From the NCBI GenBank assembly GCA_028287205.1, contig JAQBQC010000011.1, forward strand, positions 1 to 6,318: 6,318 nucleotides of DNA, given 5' to 3'. Source of the DNA: Gemmatimonadota bacterium (GTDB lineage: Bacteria; Gemmatimonadota; Gemmatimonadetes; Gemmatimonadales; Gemmatimonadaceae). Below, piece after piece: positions 5,225 through 6,318 of this stretch. A program made the translations under genes and the position numbers. Every line of letters begins with the position of its first letter. The first letter of the stretch is position 1. Under the pieces are notes generated by a model, which was not told the origin of the DNA, searched no databases, and worked only from the letters and a program-made list of their open reading frames with translations.

Positions 5225-6318
5225 CTGATCGACCAGCACAGCCACCTTCAAAGCGCACTCGGTTCGAGCTACACGATTGAGCGCGAGCTCGGTCGCGGCG
5301 GAATGGCCGTGGTGTACCTCGCGCACGATTCGAAGCACGACCGAAGGGTAGCGCTGAAGGTGATTCGCTCGGACGTGGCGCTCCCGGGCGCACCCGAACG
5401 GTTCATGCGGGAGATTCGGCTCGCCGCGCGCTTGCAGCATCCGCATATCCTCTCGGTGCATGACTCCGGCGACGCTGGGGGGCAGCTCTGGTACGCGATG
5501 CCATTCGTGGAAGGCGAATCGCTCCGCGATCGGCTGTCTCGCGTCACGCGACTTCCGGTGGCGGAGGCGCTTTGGATCGCGCGGGAATCGGTGCAAGCTC
5601 TCGCCTACGCGCATCAGCACGGCGTGATCCATCGCGACATCAAGCCGGAGAACTTGCTGCTGACCGAGGACGGCTCCGTACTGGTCGCCGACTTCGGCAT
5701 CGCGCGGGCATTGGCTGGCGATGCCGGCGACACGACCGGCGCGAAGACTCGCGTCACCGAGGTGGGACTCGCGCTGGGCACACCGGCCTACATGGCGCCC
5801 GAACAGGCGATGGGTGAACGCGACGTAGATGGGCGCGCTGACCTCTACGCGATGGGAGCGGTGCTCTACGAGATGCTCGACGGTGAACCGCCCTTCACCG
5901 GCGCCAACGCGAGTGCGATCGTGGCGCGCGCGCTCACCGAACAGCCTCGACCGCTCAGCGAGTCGCGAGTGGGTGTGACGCCGGCGCTCGATAGCACGAT
6001 CGCCAAGGCGCTCGCCAAGAACCCCGACGACCGCTTCGAGTCCGCACAGGCGTTCGCCACATCGCTGGATCAGGCCCTCGATGCGATTCGAACCGGCTCG
6101 CGCGAAGGCGTGACCCAAGCGGGCGTCCGCTCGACGGCAATCGCCGGTAAGCAACGCATGGTCATGTTCGGCGCCGTCGCGATCGCGCTCGCCATCGCCG
6201 GCGGCATGACGATCCGCCATTTTCGCTCGCCCGCAACGACGGAGATTCGTCTCGCGGTGCTCCCATTCGAGAATCGCGGAGCCGCGGGGGACGCATACTT
6301 CGCGGATGGCATCGCTGA
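5225..6318 (+). CDS. Membrane-anchored Ser/Thr protein kinase, N-terminal 364 residues, truncated by window edge; non-canonical start
   Basis: Seen (numbered from CTG 5225): glycine loop LGRGGMAVVY (22-31), ALKVI with Lys45, Glu63 in FMREIR, HRDIKPEN with catalytic Asp138, DFG 156-158, GTPAYMAPEQ 185-194 (APE), RADLYAMG 204-211, and the kinase-end Arg in PDDRF (267-271). A juxtamembrane stretch is followed by one hydrophobic segment (about 313-330), then LAVLPFENRG...YFADGIA. The latter matches the start of the TolB-like region that follows the kinase and membrane segment in many bacterial kinases of this style. It is an RD kinase, cytoplasmic at its N-terminus with the C-terminus across the inner membrane. 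Start: the frame opens after TAG 5171-5173 and has no ATG, GTG or TTG before ATG 5303, which would cut through the glycine loop. CTG 5225 puts Lys45, Glu63 and Asp138 at exactly the same numbers as in the left-hand kinase, and it shares bases with the TGA of a short upstream frame (CTGA). Kinase identity is certain; the start is not. Confidence 0.93.
   Translation, partial: MIDQHSHLQSALGSSYTIERELGRGGMAVVYLAHDSKHDRRVALKVIRSDVALPGAPERFMREIRLAARLQHPHILSVHDSGDAGGQLWYAMPFVEGESLRDRLSRVTRLPVAEALWIARESVQALAYAHQHGVIHRDIKPENLLLTEDGSVLVADFGIARALAGDAGDTTGAKTRVTEVGLALGTPAYMAPEQAMGERDVDGRADLYAMGAVLYEMLDGEPPFTGANASAIVARALTEQPRPLSESRVGVTPALDSTIAKALAKNPDDRFESAQAFATSLDQALDAIRTGSREGVTQAGVRSTAIAGKQRMVMFGAVAIALAIAGGMTIRHFRSPATTEIRLAVLPFENRGAAGDAYFADGIA

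Noticed and set aside
5261..5269. tRNA T-loop-like GGTTCGAGC
   Set aside because: It codes for Gly-Ser-Ser at the start of the kinase domain, and no acceptor or anticodon arms can be built around it.
5072..6220. 382-codon minus-strand open frame
   Set aside because: It is antisense to the right-hand kinase, whose catalytic motifs are unmistakable. Only its last 51 codons lie outside the kinase gene, and they match nothing I recognise. It is retained only as one explanation for the orphan terminator.

Overview
This GC-rich window looks like a chromosomal segment of a soil-type bacterium, most likely of the phylum Gemmatimonadota. That assignment is inferred from style only: two Hanks-type Ser/Thr kinases with the ELxxGGMAxVxxA N-terminus, one continuing past a membrane segment into an LAVLPFENRG...YFADGIA region; several small lipoproteins with Ala/Pro tethers; and a TTGACA/TATCGT promoter followed by a GAGG ribosome site. 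I see no mobile element, CRISPR array, tRNA, rRNA or phage gene.

Layout, left to right. (1) 1-625, minus: N-terminal 208 residues of a Ser/Thr kinase running off the left edge. (2) 626-853: short non-coding gap. (3) 854-2176, minus: complete membrane acyltransferase of the OafA/YrhL-type family 3. (4) 2177-2344: AT-richer leader and promoter region of that gene. (5) 2345-2998 and 3006-4094, minus: two lipoprotein genes, 7 nt apart if the downstream one starts at TTG, almost certainly one transcription unit. (6) 4095-4382: divergent control region with a good promoter facing right. (7) 4383-4880, plus: a small lipoprotein with an Ala/Pro-rich tether and a beta-rich domain. (8) 4881-5224: gap containing a textbook intrinsic terminator that works on the minus strand, where no convincing gene feeds it, plus two more small stem-loops and a weak rightward promoter. 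(9) 5225-6318, plus: N-terminal 364 residues of a second Ser/Thr kinase with a membrane segment, running off the right edge.

Taken together the window is an envelope and signalling neighbourhood: two paralogous kinases read outward from either side of about 4.6 kb that encodes surface and envelope proteins. The sequence gives no direct evidence that the kinases act on these neighbours. The points most worth a second look are the orphan minus-strand terminator with adjacent stem-loops, the lack of any ATG/GTG/TTG start for the right-hand kinase upstream of its glycine loop (a CTG aligns exactly with the GTG start of the left-hand kinase), and a His-Glu motif without a second His in the larger lipoprotein. 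I found no clearly new multi-gene system.
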